A stretch of 64,000 nt of DNA from Eustoma russellianum. Lineage: Eukaryota > Streptophyta > Magnoliopsida > Gentianales > Gentianaceae. Positions 10,522 to 21,678 of the stretch are shown here, in pieces. Both the position numbers and the translations under genes were made by a program. How positions within the stretch are numbered: position 1 is the first letter of the stretch; the number at the start of each line of letters is the position of its first letter. The notes under the pieces were generated by a model. It saw only the letters and a list, made by a program, of their open reading frames with translations, did not search any database and had not been told where the DNA came from. Location: positions 14,151,096-14,215,095 of the forward strand of contig AP025069.1 of the NCBI GenBank assembly GCA_036186865.1, in the 5' to 3' direction.

Positions 10522-12340
10522 ATGGCGATGACAACCTCTTCATCCTACACTTCAACTTCCAAGCCAACTGCACTATTCTAAGGATCAAACACTAAAGCAC
10601 CTATGTTTGATGCCCAAAATTACTCTTTGTGGAAATTTCGAATGATCAATTATTTGAAAGGCTGTGGATTTGATATATGGAGAGCCGTTGTCAAAGAAAT
10701 CGATGTTCCTATGATTACCAACTCAAAATGAAAATGAATGTTCAAAAATGAAGATGACTACACCGACGAAGAAAAGATAAACTTCGCCATCAATGGCAAA
10801 GCATTCGATATTCTTTCAAATGCTCTTACTACCACCGAGCTTATATGACTTCAAGGTTTTGAAACAGACCATGAAGCATGAAAAAAGATGAAAATGATAC
10901 ATGAAGGGACTGAGCAAGTAAGAATGACCAAAAGACTAATGCTCATGACGGAATATGACATGTTCGGGATTAAGAGTGGTGAAAAGATTGAGGAGACAAT
11001 CGACCGATTCACTCGAATAGTGAATCAACTTTCCATGGTGGACAAGGAAATCTCAAATGAAGACCTTGTCTCAAAACTCCTCAACTCTTTGGCAAGAGAA
11101 TAGACACCTAAAGTCACTGCCATCATCGAATCAAAGAATCTCAAGACATCTACCCTTGATGAGCTATCCTGTAATCTTCTTACTCATGAAATCCTTATTG
11201 ATGAACAAAATAGAATGAACCCTATCAAGCCCACACAAGCATCATACAAAGGATTGGTGGTAGAGTCTGATTAATCGGATGATGAAATTGCTCTTATAGT
11301 AAGAAAGTTTAGAAGAATGGCAACAAGAAATAAGGCTCAAGCAAGAAAGTTTTTCACGAGACCACCCAAAAAAAAGAAGCAAGTGAGAATCGCTATAGGT
11401 GCGATCGATCCGGTCACTTCATTGCCGATTGCCACGTCAAGGAGCTACCAAAACAAGAAAAGAAGATCTTTCCTCAAAAGAAGAAAGCTCTTAATGCGGA
11501 GGTAACCACGTGGGTTGATCTCCTCTCCGAATTGGAAGGAGAAGAAAGTGAACACAATGATGTTGGACTTGTTGCAATAGTTGAGAATCCGAAAGCACAA
11601 CACACTTGTCTCATGGCAATCGAGAATGACCTTGAGGTAAACTCTAACTCTTCTAATTTACGAGATAAAATAGGAGATTTGCAAGATGATTTTGAGAAAC
11701 TAAATTTAAAATATAAACACTTGAAGAAAGAATTTTAAAAATGCATATTAGAAAACAAGAGCTTGCATGATAAGAATATTTTGTTGTTTCAAGATTATGA
11801 CATCATACTCACCCATGCACAAAACCGTAGCTCTTGAAAATGTGGAAATTAGGAAAGAATGTGAGAGACTAAGATTAGACTTACAAAAACTAACCGATAG
11901 TAAAAATAATCTAGACAAATTACTTTGAAACCAAAGAATGAGAAATGATAAATCCGGTTTAGGATTTAATTCATCACAATCCTCTATTAAGCCTAAGTCA
12001 TTAAAGAAAAAGGCAAATAAGAGAAAAATACAACATGACTCGTCATCTTCCAAACCAAGACATGTACCCACTTGTTTTCATTGTAACAAAATAGAACATG
12101 TGAAGAGTGCATGTAGAGCGAGATTTGGTAGTATGTATGTTTGGAAGCCTAAAGGTCGACAAGTAAACCCTAAAGGACCCAACTATCAAAGGGTACCAAT
12201 GCATAAATCTCTTGGTTTTGTAGGCTCTCAAGATAAATGGAGTAGCCAAAGAAGAAGGAACCAAATGGCTTATGGACAACAGATATTCAAAGCACATGAC
12301 CGGAGACAAAACCTTGTTCACCAAGCTCAAGCTCCAAGAT
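10522..12340 (+). pseudogene. Sirevirus B gag
   Basis: Starts at ATG 10522 with a Thr/Ser-rich leader, then FDAQNYSLWKFRMINYLKG, the copia Gag signature. Five or more in-frame stops and at least one frame change break it. The middle part (10888-11103) carries the SGEKIEETIDRF and LVSKLLNSL segments. Two zinc knuckles are visible: one whose first Cys codon reads CGC (RYRCDRSGHFIADC, near 11390) and one intact CFHCNKIEHVKSAC near 12072-12110, preceded by a coiled-coil region (11640-11900). Two knuckles plus a coiled coil is typical of Sirevirus Gag. Confidence 0.8.
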
Positions 12341-15309
12341 GATGGAACGGTGCATTTTGGCAATGGGAGAGCCAAAATCCTTGGACATGGAGAAATTGGT
12401 AACTCGTCTTTTACTATTAATAATGTATTATATGTAGAAGGGTTTAAATATAATTTGATAAGTGTTAGCCAACTATGTGATGCTAATTTTCAAGTTGAAT
12501 TTGCGAAAAGAAAATGCATTGTGAAAAAGAATGATAAGATTGTTTTTTAGGCTATAAGAAAAAATGATGTTTATAAATTTAGCACATATAATTTGATATC
12601 ACAAAATATTTCTTGCTTAGTTGCCAAAAATGATTTGACTCAACTATGGCATAGACGAATTGGACATATTAGTTTCAAAAATTTCAAAGAGAATTGCAAA
12701 AATAAAAAGGTCCAAGGTCTTCCAAAATTAAATTTCGAAAACTATGGCTTATACGACACTTGTCAAAAGGCAAAGCTTGTTAAAGCAAGCTTCAAGCTAA
12801 AAAGTGAAATATCCACCACCAAACCTCTACAATTTCTTCATATGGATTTGTATGGAGATATTGGTACGACAAGTCTAGGTGGAAAACATTACACCTTTAT
12901 GGTGGCAGACGACTTCTATATGTTCACTTGGGTTATGTTTTTAGCTAAAAAGAATGATGCATGCCAAGAGTTTATAAAACTTTGTAGGAGATTAGAAAAT
13001 CAAAAAGAAGACACAATTAAGGAAATTAGAAGTGATGGAGGTGTTGAGTTTGATGGTGAGTTTCAAGAATTTTGTGTATCCAAATGGTATGAACACAACT
13101 TCTCGTCTCCAATAACTCCTCAACAAAATGGTTTTGTAGAAAGAAAAAATGGAACATTTCAAGAAATGAGTAGAGCCATGCGAAATGAATTTGAGCTACC
13201 CAAGTATTGTTAGGTTGAAGCGATAAATACTGCTTGTCATGTAATAAATAGAGTCTACTTGAGACCATCTCTCAAAAAGACTCCTTGTGAGCTTTGGAAA
13301 GGTAGAGTACCAAATATTGGTTATTTCAAGGTATTTGGTTATAAGTGTTTTATACTTAACACCAAAGATAACTTGGATAAACTCGATTTCAAAGCAGATG
13401 AAGGAATCTTTATGGGATATGCTCAAAATAGCAAGTCATTTAGAGTATATAACAAAAGGAGTATGAAAGTTGAAGAGTCAATTCATGTTAAGTTTAGTGA
13501 ACCCTTTGAGGATGAACCATGCATAAATAATGACGATGATGAGGAAATAATTGAAGTAAGTCATACAGAAAATTTTGAGAATCCAAATGGGAATGTTGTC
13601 ATTGATCTTAGGATTGATCCACTTGAACCTAAGGTTGAAGATGAAGAAGTGAGAGGAGAGACTTCAAATTTACCGGATTCATATAAGTATAAGAAAGATC
13701 ATCCAAGAGAATTAATACTAGGTGAAACAAGTCAAGGCATAATGATAAGGAAGAAATTCAATGAAAATGCCTTCATTTGACAAGTTGAGCCTAAAAAATA
13801 TAAAAAAGTCTATAAATGATGGAGATTGGGTATTAGCCATGCAAGAAGAGCTAAATCAATATGAAAGAAGTGATGTCTGGAAATTAGTGGCTAAACCTTG
13901 TGATCACCCCATAATTGGCACTAAATGGGTATTTAGAATGAACGATAAAGGAAACATCACTAGAAACAAAGCTAGGTTAGTAGCTCAAGGATATAGACAA
14001 GAAGAAGGCATAGACTATGATGAGACCTTTTCCCCCGTAGCTAGGTTAGAAGCTATTGAGATTCTATTAGCATATGCATGCTATAAGGATTTCAAACTAT
14101 ATCAAATGGATGTGAAATCTGCATTCTTGAATGGAATAATTTAAGAAGAGGTGTATGTAGCTCAACCATCAGGGTTTGAAAATCATGATTATCCATATCA
14201 TGTATTTAAACTCAAAAGGACCCTTTATGAACTTAAACAAGCTCCTAGGGCATAGTATGAATGATTAAGTAACTTCATACTTGAAAATGAGTTTTCAAGA
14301 GGAAAACTCGACACTACTCTTTTTATTACAGAACAAAGAAACCATCAATTGATTGTTCAAATTTATGTGGATAATATTACATTTGGTGCTACTAATGATT
14401 CTCATTGTGAGCATTTTTCTAAATTGATGGAAGGGGAATTTGAGATGAGCATGATGTGTGAACTCAATTACTTCCTTGGTCTTTATATCAAGAAAACTCA
14501 AGATGGAGTATACATATCTCAAACAAAATACACAAAGGATTTACTCAAGAAATACAAGTTTGAGGATGGAAGGAGTGTAAGCACACCGATGAGCACAAGT
14601 ACAAAACTTGAAATAAATGAAAAAGGAAAGCCGGTTGAGGTAACCAAATATAGGGGTATGATTGGTAGTTTACTTTATTTGACCACTGGTAGACCGAATA
14701 TTTTGCATGTTGTGTGTTTATGTGCTTGATTTCAAAGTATTCCTAAGGAATCACATCTAGTTGCCATTAAACATATCTTTAGGTATTTGAAAGGAACCTT
14801 GAACTTTGGGTTGTTTTATCCCAAAAATGGTTGTTTTGATTTAAGAGAGTATAGTGACTCCGACTACGCCGGAAACCTAGCCGATAGAAAAAGCACCTCC
14901 AGGACATGCCAATCCCTTGGAGATTGCTTAGTTTCTTGGTTCTCTAAGAAACAAAATAGTGTGTCACTTTCAACGGCAGAATCCGAATATGTATCAGCCG
15001 CTTCATGTTGTGCACAATTACTTTGGATGATCAACACCTTAAACGATTACAATGTTATGTTTGATAAAGTCCACATCTTATGTGACAACACATCAGCCAT
15101 AAGTATAGCACAAAAACCCAGTACACCATAGTATGACCAAACATATTGAAGTGAGGCATCAGTTTATAAGGGATTGCATTCAAAAAGGATTAGTATGCGT
15201 TGAATTTGTTCCAACCAATAACCAACTAGCATATATTTTTACCAAATCCCTCCCTATTGAGACATTCGAATCTATTAGAACAAGATTAGGGATGATAAAC
15301 AATGGTTAG
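12272..15309 (+). pseudogene. Sirevirus B pol (protease, integrase, RT, RNase H)
   Basis: The protease site reads WLMDNRYSKHMTG where copia elements have DSG, so the catalytic triad is altered. Next come the GAG-pre-integrase zinc region (LWHRRIGHIS ... YDTCQKAK), the integrase core (LHMDLYGDI, EIRSDGGVEF, QQNGFVERKN), the RT N-terminal half (GTKWVFRMN, ARLVAQGY, QMDVKSAFLNG), and an RT active site changed to YVDN. RNase H shows DSDYAGNLADRKSTS, STAESEYV and the IFTKSLP end. Stops occur near 12548, 13211, 14142, 14254, 14728 and 15129. No functional enzyme can be made. Confidence 0.85.
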
Positions 15310-15346
15310 AGGGTCAAATTTGCCAAAAAGACAGATATCAACATAA

Positions 15347-15458
15347 ACCGATCGATCTATGTAGTTGTTTTAGAGACTGATGTAAAACCCCACATTGATC
15401 GATCAAAGTCTCAGATATCGATCAATCAAAGTCTCAGACATCGATCGATCAATGTCAT
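15347..15458. repeat. Internal CGATCGAT palindrome cluster of Sirevirus B
   Basis: Four copies of TCGATC(G/A)AT(C/A)(A/T)A(T/A)G-type motifs just after pol, alternating with GTCTCAGA. They match the LTR arrays and thus place the module in non-coding interior as well. Confidence 0.8.
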
Positions 15459-15680
15459 CACGGGCGGGACGATTAAAAGCTTCGAAAAATAGAATTTATC
15501 CGTAATCATCTTCTCCAAACGCAAAACCTAACCCCTATTCGCTAAGCACTCCAAAAATCCGACACTCAAACTCTCATTTCTTGGACAAATCTTTATTTTT
15601 TATTCAATTTAATCACTCCTCTTCATCACTTTCATCTATTTCATCTCCAATTTCTGCAATTTTTGTGCCCTAATCTCCAA

Positions 15681-17191
15681 ATGGACTCAAAAACAANNNN
15701 NNNNNNAAAACAAAAAAAAACCTCCAAAAGGCAGAGAACCTCTCGTAAAGAGGAAAATGTACCACAACAATCTCAAGTCCCAACTGGTTTTAGAAAAAAG
15801 GGACTAAAGAAAACTGCAGAACAACCTCAAGATGCTATTTTAGCTGAGGTGAGGAAGAGGCTTGTGGTCAACATGTTTCTATGGCTCAAGTCCGAAGAGT
15901 ATGAGGATGCTCTAACCGACCCAATGGGTCCAAGTAAATTTGTCCACATCTCCCTTAGAACTCAAAACTTGTTTAATGAATGGGAAGACCATAAAAGGTC
16001 CACCATTCCATTGAAATTGTTCAAAACTGAAGATATTTTGAGCAATGAGGAATTGAGACCGATCATCAACTGGTTTGATGATCAAAAATGGAGACATGTT
16101 GGGGATGTATCAGATATGAGTTATATATCCACTCGATATACCCGACTGTTTTATGCTAATATGTCGGTAGAGTACCTAAATGGAATGCCCTTTTCATTAA
16201 ACTCGGTTATAAAAAGGTCAACTTGTTTCATTTGATTCAAAAACCATAAATGACCTTCTTGGTGTTCCTGATGAGGGTCTAGACAATTTTGATCCTTGGA
16301 AGTGGGACAATTACAAGTATAAAGTGTCTTAGGATGATGTTAAGACCTTCCTTGGCTTCCACCGCACCCAAAACACTAATGATATGCCTTTAGTGTGTCA
16401 AGTCTTGCTTGCCATTGTCACCTTCTGTGTCAATGGTAAGTCGGCCAAACTCCCAAGTAATTTGGATTTTTATATTGCTTATCGTATAGCAATGAGGGAG
16501 CAATTAAATTTTGGAAAGATTGTGTTTACAAATATGTTGGAGGCGGTAACAAAAAATCAAAAGTGTTACCTTATAGCAATCTCATTTATAGATTGCTATG
16601 AAAGTCTAATATGGAGTTGAATGAGGAGTATGATGAAATGATAGCCTATAGAGACTATTATACAAAAGCCAACATTCAACAAATCCACAAATCCCGAAAG
16701 GAGGCATAAATAAGGGGGGTCAAAATGAACCAGAGGAAGAAGAAGCTGAAAACATTCTGGCTGAAGAATCAATCCCTCCTACACATCCTACCGAGCCTCC
16801 CACTGAACCTAAATCTCAATCCCAAACACAACCTCAAACACAACCACAAACACAACCAAGTCCTACCTCCCGAGTGGATAAGGAAAAAGCACCAATGGAG
16901 GAAGGTAGTGATTCGGAGTTGCCGTTTAATGCAGAGGAATAGATTAATGATTTACATCGCTAACTAGATCAATGGAGAGAAGATTTAACAAAGTAAGCAG
17001 CACGGATTGCGGATCTTGAGAAGGAAAAGGAAAATCTCATGAAGAGGCTCAAGACTCTAGAAACGGCACTCAAAACTCAAGTTAAGACCTTACAAACAGA
17101 ACTTAGTGATCAAAAGACCAAGTATCAAAAGCTCAAGTCCAAACTCAAGGCAGCCATATCCGGATTGTGTTTCTCCTCCGGCGAAGAATAA
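15681..17191 (+). pseudogene. Sirevirus B post-pol env-like / plant-transposon-domain ORF
   Basis: Begins with ATGGACTCAAAAAC directly before the N gap. The N-terminal part is Lys-rich. Then RLVVNMFLWLKSEEYEDAL and TRYTRLFYANM resemble the 'putative plant transposon protein' domain found downstream of pol in Sireviruses. One in-frame TAG near 16330 and a frameshift near 16550 break it. The C-terminal third has a Pro/Gln/Thr-rich spacer (PTEPKSQSQTQPQTQPQ) and a predicted coiled coil (heptads from ARIADLEKEKENLMKRL on), ending with TAA at 17189-17191. The role of this ORF is unknown; the envelope label is historical. No clear signal peptide seen. Confidence 0.65.
15697..15706. other. Assembly gap (10 N)
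   Basis: Ten Ns in an A-rich stretch a few codons into the post-pol ORF. True length is unknown. Confidence 0.95.
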
Positions 17192-17912
17192 ATTTCCTCG
17201 TTCCTCATTTCCCTCGTAGCTATAGGATATGGTTTAGAAGCTGAGTGTCGTTATGTATCTCAAACTTCATATTCTATTAATGATATTTTTAATCTATCCT
17301 TCATTTTCTTGGCTCTTGCTAATTTTTTTGATGCTTTCAAAAAGGGGAAGAAATTGGTATATAGCATTATACTTAATTGGCATGAGTTGCTTGGTATTGA
17401 CATTGCTTGCTTGATGTGACATTGCATTAGCATGAGTTGCTTGGTATTGGCATCGCTTGCTTGATGTGACATTGCTTGCTTGGTATATAGCATTTGATAT
17501 TGGCATGCTTGGCATTGGTATAGTATATGCGTGGCATCGTTATAAATAATGTTGCATGGAAAGAAGTTGATATTAGTATGATGATATGCTTGCTTGACTG
17601 AAGTTGATATTGGTATATTTGTTGATAGTACACATGTTGAGAAGTTGAAAATATGGGAATTGATGCATGATTCGGTTGAGGAGGAGATTTGATTGAGGGG
17701 GGTATTTTGACATTGTCATCATGCTTATTGGTTTTGGAAAAATCACATGCTGAGGGAGAGTTCTGGATATGTTTGCATACGTCATGGGGAAGCATGAAAT
17801 AAAGGGAAATTTAAAATGTTAAGTTTGAAATAATTAGTTAGCTCAAATGCAAGTTTTTCAATTAAAAACACCTTCAAAGTTTTAGTTTTGAAATCATCAA
17901 AAAGGGGGAGAT
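17192..17912 (+). other. Sirevirus B 3' untranslated interior with low-complexity repeats and PPT
   Basis: Non-coding. From about 17380 to 17540 it has degenerate tandem copies of a GCATGAGTTGCTTGGTATTG-like unit. The polypurine tract AAAAAGGGGGAGAT (17899-17912) abuts the 3' LTR and primes plus-strand synthesis. Confidence 0.75.
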
Positions 17913-19302
17913 TGTTGAGATATAAAATGTTTTGATGATGTAAAAATGTATTCTGAATAAGTTAAAAAGGAATGTCACACTTGGAATTTGAAGCAAAGAT
18001 GAGAAAAACACATTATGTGACATAGACTCTCATATAGATTGATCTATATGACATCAGTCTCCCAAAAGGAGACTTCGATCGATCTATGTTAAGATTGTTC
18101 AAGGTTGAAAAGTTTCTGTCAAACATCGATCTCTCAAAACTGGGAACATCGATAAATCAATGTCACTTCAGTCTCTCCAAGAGAGACTTCGATCGATCGA
18201 TGTTAGGCAGTCTCAAAACCAGAAAGTTTTTGGAGGACATCGATCTCTCAACCCAGGGACATCGATCGATCGTGTTCACTTCAGTCTCTCCAAGGGAGAC
18301 TTTAATCGATCGATGAAATGCAGGTTCAAAATTAGAAACTCTGGAGGACATCGATCTCTCACCCTAGGTACTTCAATCGATCGATGTCTCCCAAAATTCA
18401 AATTTTTATGAACGTTGGAACAAAATCCAAGGGAGATTCATAGTGTTTTCTCTTTCCAATTTTGCTCAAATTTCTTGTGGACTTTACTCTAACCTCACGC
18501 ATGCTTCCTTGACTAGGCTATTATATCCATGCCTAAGTTATTCTAGGGTGGCTATTGAGGATTAAATCACTCCGTAGGGTGGCTAAAGACTATTTGGACA
18601 TTATCTTGACATTTGATGAAGTTGAAGACATCGCGGAGGCTTCCAAAACGTGGTGAACATCTCCTATAAATGGATGAAGCTCAGATAAGGCAAAAACACA
18701 CTTTCACCATTATCAAGCTTCATTATTTATTGTTGTATGTATCTCTCATGCTTAAAGCTTGTTAAGCTTTTCTTTGTTCTTCATTATTGTATATTGAGAG
18801 ATAGTGAGTGTAACACAAGAGGAACCATAAATATTTGATCTCTTGCTTGCGTTTAGACTAGTGAGAAAGTGTGAACCCCACTACTTCCTTAAACCCACTG
18901 TGAGAAAGTTCTTAAAGAGAACTTTGTTGAAGTTGTGAGATAGCAAGGAGTTGTTCTTGCTTATAGCTGTAGTTGTTGTAGTTGCACAAGGGTATTTTGT
19001 GCAAGAAGTTGTGATTGTGGTTGCTTACACTAAGGTGTTAAGTGTAAGTATTGTTGTGATTATTCTTATTAGCTTTAATAAGAAGAGTAGTTATTGAAAA
19101 TCTACTTTGGCAACAAAGTGGTAGTGGAGTAGAATCATTTACGATTCGAACCACTCTATATCCAATGTACTCATTCATTGTCTCTCATATCCCATTCTTG
19201 CTTTGATTTTGAATTCCGTTTGAGTTGAGCCACACAAAAAAATTCTACAAAATTGCCCAACACTTTATTCACTCGCCTCTAGAGTGTGTTATGGACCTAA
19301 AA
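17913..19302 (+). repeat. 3' LTR of Sirevirus B
   Basis: 1,390 bp, matching 9068-10458 and including the palindrome array. Its last bases read TAAAA instead of AAACA, followed by the GTTTC duplication. Confidence 0.92.
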
Positions 19303-19389
19303 GTTTCTTTGTTTCTTCCTGTTCAACAAGAAAAAAAACTCAAATAAATCAATGTAAAAGCTTATCGTATCATTTGGTGATATACGGTT

Positions 19390-19557
19390 GGATTGGACTC
19401 TGAAAAATTACCGTAACACTGGACCTATATGAAATTGGAAAGGCTGGATTGGACTCTGAAAAATTACCGTAACGTTGGACCTATATGAAATTGAAAAGGT
19501 TAGATTGGACTCTGAAAAATTACCATAACGCTGGACCTATATGAAATTGGAAAGGAC
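19390..19557 (+). repeat. Three tandem 56-bp repeats in Gypsy A leader
   Basis: Three copies, starting at 19390, 19446 and 19502, each beginning GGATTGGACTCTGAAAAATT and containing TGGACCTATATGAAATTG. They lie in the untranslated leader between the Sirevirus insertion and gag. Confidence 0.9.
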
Positions 19558-20580
19558 TATGGACAAACATCTCATAAAACACTTAAAGATTATTTCTTTG
19601 TGACGATTTATGGTTTGTTTATTTCATTCAGTTGGATTTCAATTTCTTTGTGTTTAGACACTTTCTTGGACTTGAAGTTCTTCGTTTAGAAGCTTTTCCG
19701 CATTACTTAGATTTAGTCCATTGCTTATATATCTACCTTGGTCTTTCATATATTCTTGTTGTTATCGAAGCTCTTTTGTTTTAGACTTTGTGTTTGTTTA
19801 GTTGTATTGTATGATGAGTTTAGTTGTATTTTCTTGTGTTCAATTTCTGATTTAGCAGCCTCGGCAAGAAAGAAAATCAATTTCTTCATCTTAAATAACT
19901 TCACAGCCTACTACACACAAAAACGTCAACATATCCATCCAAAACAAATACACAAAGCCTTACCAATCAATTTTACCAAGGTATATACACCTTGTTTAGA
20001 TTTGAACAAGGAAAAAAAGAAAGAGAAGCTTATTTCAAAGAAAAGTTTGCACAAAACAATTGAAAGTACAAAGAGCAAAAGAACTGGTCTTATTACATTC
20101 ATAAACCCGAAGTACCCATTTGTTTTCACTTTTGAGCACTTGAGAGCTTCTAGTTCATTCATACTTGCATCTAGCTTACATAAAGCCTAAGATTAAGTTA
20201 AGGATTGCCTGGGGCAACCCCTTAGTATTTCTTTGGCTTAGCCTATTACATCAATTTTGGTTCGGTTCTCGTTGAATCTTAGTACAATCCAAGTTTGTTG
20301 TTTATAACATTGGAATTGCGAGTGAATTTGTGGGAGACTAGTGAAGAAACTTTACTTTACGTGATTCAAGTTATCGGAATTGATGCTCACTTGGAAAGTT
20401 TGCTTTGAATTGTTCTAGCCTCAGAGCCTTCAAGGAGACACAAGATTGTGTGAACCACAAAAAGAGAGAGAGAGGAACAAACATTTTTTTGTTTTCCACT
20501 AACATAATCAAGTTTCTTTTGTCTTTGTATTAGTTTTCCTTTTTCTTTTTTATTCTTGTTCAATTTTAGGTAATTGTATC

Positions 20581-21678
20581 ATGGATAAGACATCTGAGAG
20601 TACCATGGGCCTTAACAAAGAAGGAGAAAGATTGGCTACAAACATGGATGATTTAGCACAACTAATGCAAAAGATGTTGTGAGAAATGAAATTAATGAGT
20701 AGCCGTGTAGAGGGTATAGAAAAACAGTCACAATCTCATCTAGAAAATCATTTACATGAAGGACAAAAATCACGTGTACTGGAACATAGGCTTGAAAGCC
20801 ATGGGTCTTTTGCTCTGGAAAGAGGCAGAGGCAGAGGCAGAGGAAGAGGGCTTAATCGAGATTTCATACCTATGAGGACCTTTGATGAAAGAGAAGAAGA
20901 ACCAAACCAAATATTTGATGGCTATAACATTGAGAAAGAGTACAACCAGTTCCGAAACTATGGGAATCAAAATAATAGCCCACAAGAAGATGAATTCATC
21001 AAAACAAAAGTAAACATCCCCATATTCCATGGAAAGAGTGATGCTGAGGCATATTTTGAATGAGAGGAAAATGTAGATCTTATATACTCTTGTAAAAATT
21101 ATACTGATTTGACTAAAGTGTCTTATGTAGCTATAGAGTTTGCAGATTACACCTTAGTTTGGTGGGATCAACTACACAACTTAAGGAGAAGAACCAGACA
21201 AGCACCAATCTCTACTTGGGAAGAAATAAAAATTGAGATGAGAAAAAAATTCATTCCTTCGGACTATGAAAGAACCATCTACCAAAACTTGCAAAAACTC
21301 ACTCAAGGAAGCGGTAGTGTAAATGAGGATTTCAAAGAGTTAGAGATCTTATTGATAAGAGCTAACATTGAAGAACCAGAGGAAGCTACCATGGCTAGAT
21401 TCCTAGCTGGATTGAACAAGGAAATTGCAAACAGGGTTGAACTTACCACATATATTGATATGACTTCCATGGTTCATAAAGCTGAAAAGATTGAGAGACA
21501 ACTCAAGGTTAAACCCTTTACATCTAGTTTATCTTTTCGAGCTAATTCTTCATCCTATCCAAGAATGCTGCCTTAGAAAAATCAAGGCACAAGTTTCAGG
21601 CCAAATGCACCTTAAGGCCGTGGGTTCCAGGACAAGACTCAGCCAAATCAAATACCACCTCAGCCACCTCAACAAAAC
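20581..21678 (+). pseudogene. Gypsy A gag
   Basis: ATG at 20581; in-frame stops at 20680, 21061, 21574 and 21613 interrupt an otherwise continuous frame that runs into pol. An RG repeat lies near residue 80. The Retrotrans_gag domain follows (IPIFHGKSDAEAYFE, then ALVWWD-like TLVWWDQL and MRKKFIPSDY). Residues downstream (FKELEILLIRANIEE) continue the capsid. The zinc knuckle just beyond reads CFKYLGKDHFANQC, with the second Cys changed to Tyr. Confidence 0.8.

Larger units (their letters stand above)
9068..19302 (+). mobile_element. Sirevirus-type copia element (Sirevirus B), degenerate
   Basis: Long LTRs (9068-10458 and 17913-19302, about 1.39 kb) are flanked by the duplication GTTTC (9063-9067 and 19303-19307). 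The site is inside the leader of Gypsy A. The PBS at 10459 (ATTGGTATCAGAG) abuts the LTR, and the PPT AAAAAGGGGGAGAT ends at 17912. The interior has gag, a copia-order pol, then about 2.6 kb after pol with an env-like/plant-transposon-domain ORF and a coiled coil, the hallmark of Sireviruses. LTRs mismatch at about 6 of the first 80 positions. All ORFs carry stops or frameshifts. A 10-N gap lies at 15697-15706. Confidence 0.92.
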
